Assembly (NCBI GenBank): GCA_012841565.1
Contig: DUUM01000027.1
Coordinates: 1-8,159, forward strand
Length of the DNA stretch: 8,159 nucleotides
Origin: Candidatus Epulonipiscium sp.
GTDB taxonomy: Bacteria > Bacillota_A > Clostridia > Lachnospirales > Cellulosilyticaceae
Direction: 5' to 3'
Within the stretch, counting starts at the first letter, position 1. Each line of letters starts with the position of its first letter. The notes beneath the pieces were generated by a model. It ran no database searches. It was not told where the DNA came from and worked only from the letters and a program-made list of their open reading frames with translations. Both the position numbers and the translations under genes were made by a program. This document shows positions 8,069 to 8,159 of this stretch, one piece after another.

Positions 8069-8159
8069 AACAAATATTCATAATTTGTGTAGGGCCAAAA
8101 TAAGGCCTGCCTATCTTCGACTCAACACCTCTTGCATAAAGCGCAAAGGGTGTTTCGCT
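8067..8159 (-). other. Possible C-terminal tail of an upstream gene (frame uncertain)
   Basis: The 90 bases at the right edge precede the promoter and may hold the end of an upstream minus-strand gene. One frame stays open from the edge for 30 codons (SETPFALYARGV...) to TAA at 8069-8067, eight bases before the -35 box, and has the lower GC at third positions, as the two large genes do. A second frame (AKHPLRFMQEVLSRR) ends at TAG, 8113-8111, and also looks protein-like. Neither is long enough to be significant or recognisable, and the stretch may be non-coding. The 8124-8154 stem-loop lies within it. Confidence 0.2.
8124..8154. repeat. Stem-loop at the right edge of the window
   Basis: AACACC (8124-8129) pairs with GGTGTT (8149-8154), and inside it TTGC (8132-8135) pairs with GCAA (8143-8146), separated by a T-G wobble and a C-A mismatch. 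The loop has 7 bases. Neither strand continues into a T run, so it is not a classical intrinsic terminator. It may be chance structure within a coding tail or part of an element that extends beyond the window. Confidence 0.35.

Noticed and set aside
7969..8073. Longer start of the first gene at 8073, adding 35 residues
   Set aside because: It has no ribosome binding site, would bury the signal peptide inside the protein, and would begin upstream of the proposed -35 box. The ATG at 7968 has AAAGGAG at good spacing.
8060..8159. c-di-GMP riboswitch or other leader RNA before the operon
   Set aside because: No recognisable conserved core is present, and the region lies upstream of the proposed transcription start.

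Overview
The window looks like low-GC Firmicutes DNA, probably Clostridia. It is AT-rich, uses AGA/AGG, ATA and CTA codons freely, has strong AGGAGG-type ribosome binding sites, and encodes Gram-positive secreted proteins with N-terminal MKK signal peptides. Nothing points to a phage, plasmid or insertion sequence, and there is no RNA gene or CRISPR array.

Both genes lie on the minus strand, so the window reads from right to left. At the right edge (8060-8159) there may be the tail of an upstream gene, plus a stem-loop at 8124-8154. Positions 8033-8059 hold a close match to a sigma-28 (SigD/FliA, motility sigma factor) promoter: TAATATTT, 11 bases, GCCGATAT. A short leader of about 60 bases follows, with a good ribosome binding site. 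The first gene (7968-3163) encodes a 1601-residue exported protein: signal peptide, N-terminal beta-rich regions, about four fibronectin type III (FN3)-like domains, a charged helical linker, a beta-rich module of a kind often found before S-layer homology (SLH) domains, and three degenerate SLH-like repeats at the C-terminus. After a 17-base gap containing a strong ribosome binding site comes the second gene (3145 to beyond position 1). It is a second exported FN3-rich protein, of which 1048 residues and about seven FN3-like domains are visible. It runs off the left edge.

Taken together this looks like an operon for two very large surface proteins, the first probably held on the cell wall by its SLH-like end, with expression tied to the motility programme. 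The partnership and the surface location are inferred from gene order, signal peptides and domains; no enzymatic function can be seen. The main points of interest are the motility-type promoter, the loss of the usual SLH binding motif, and the unrecognised N-terminal part of the first protein.
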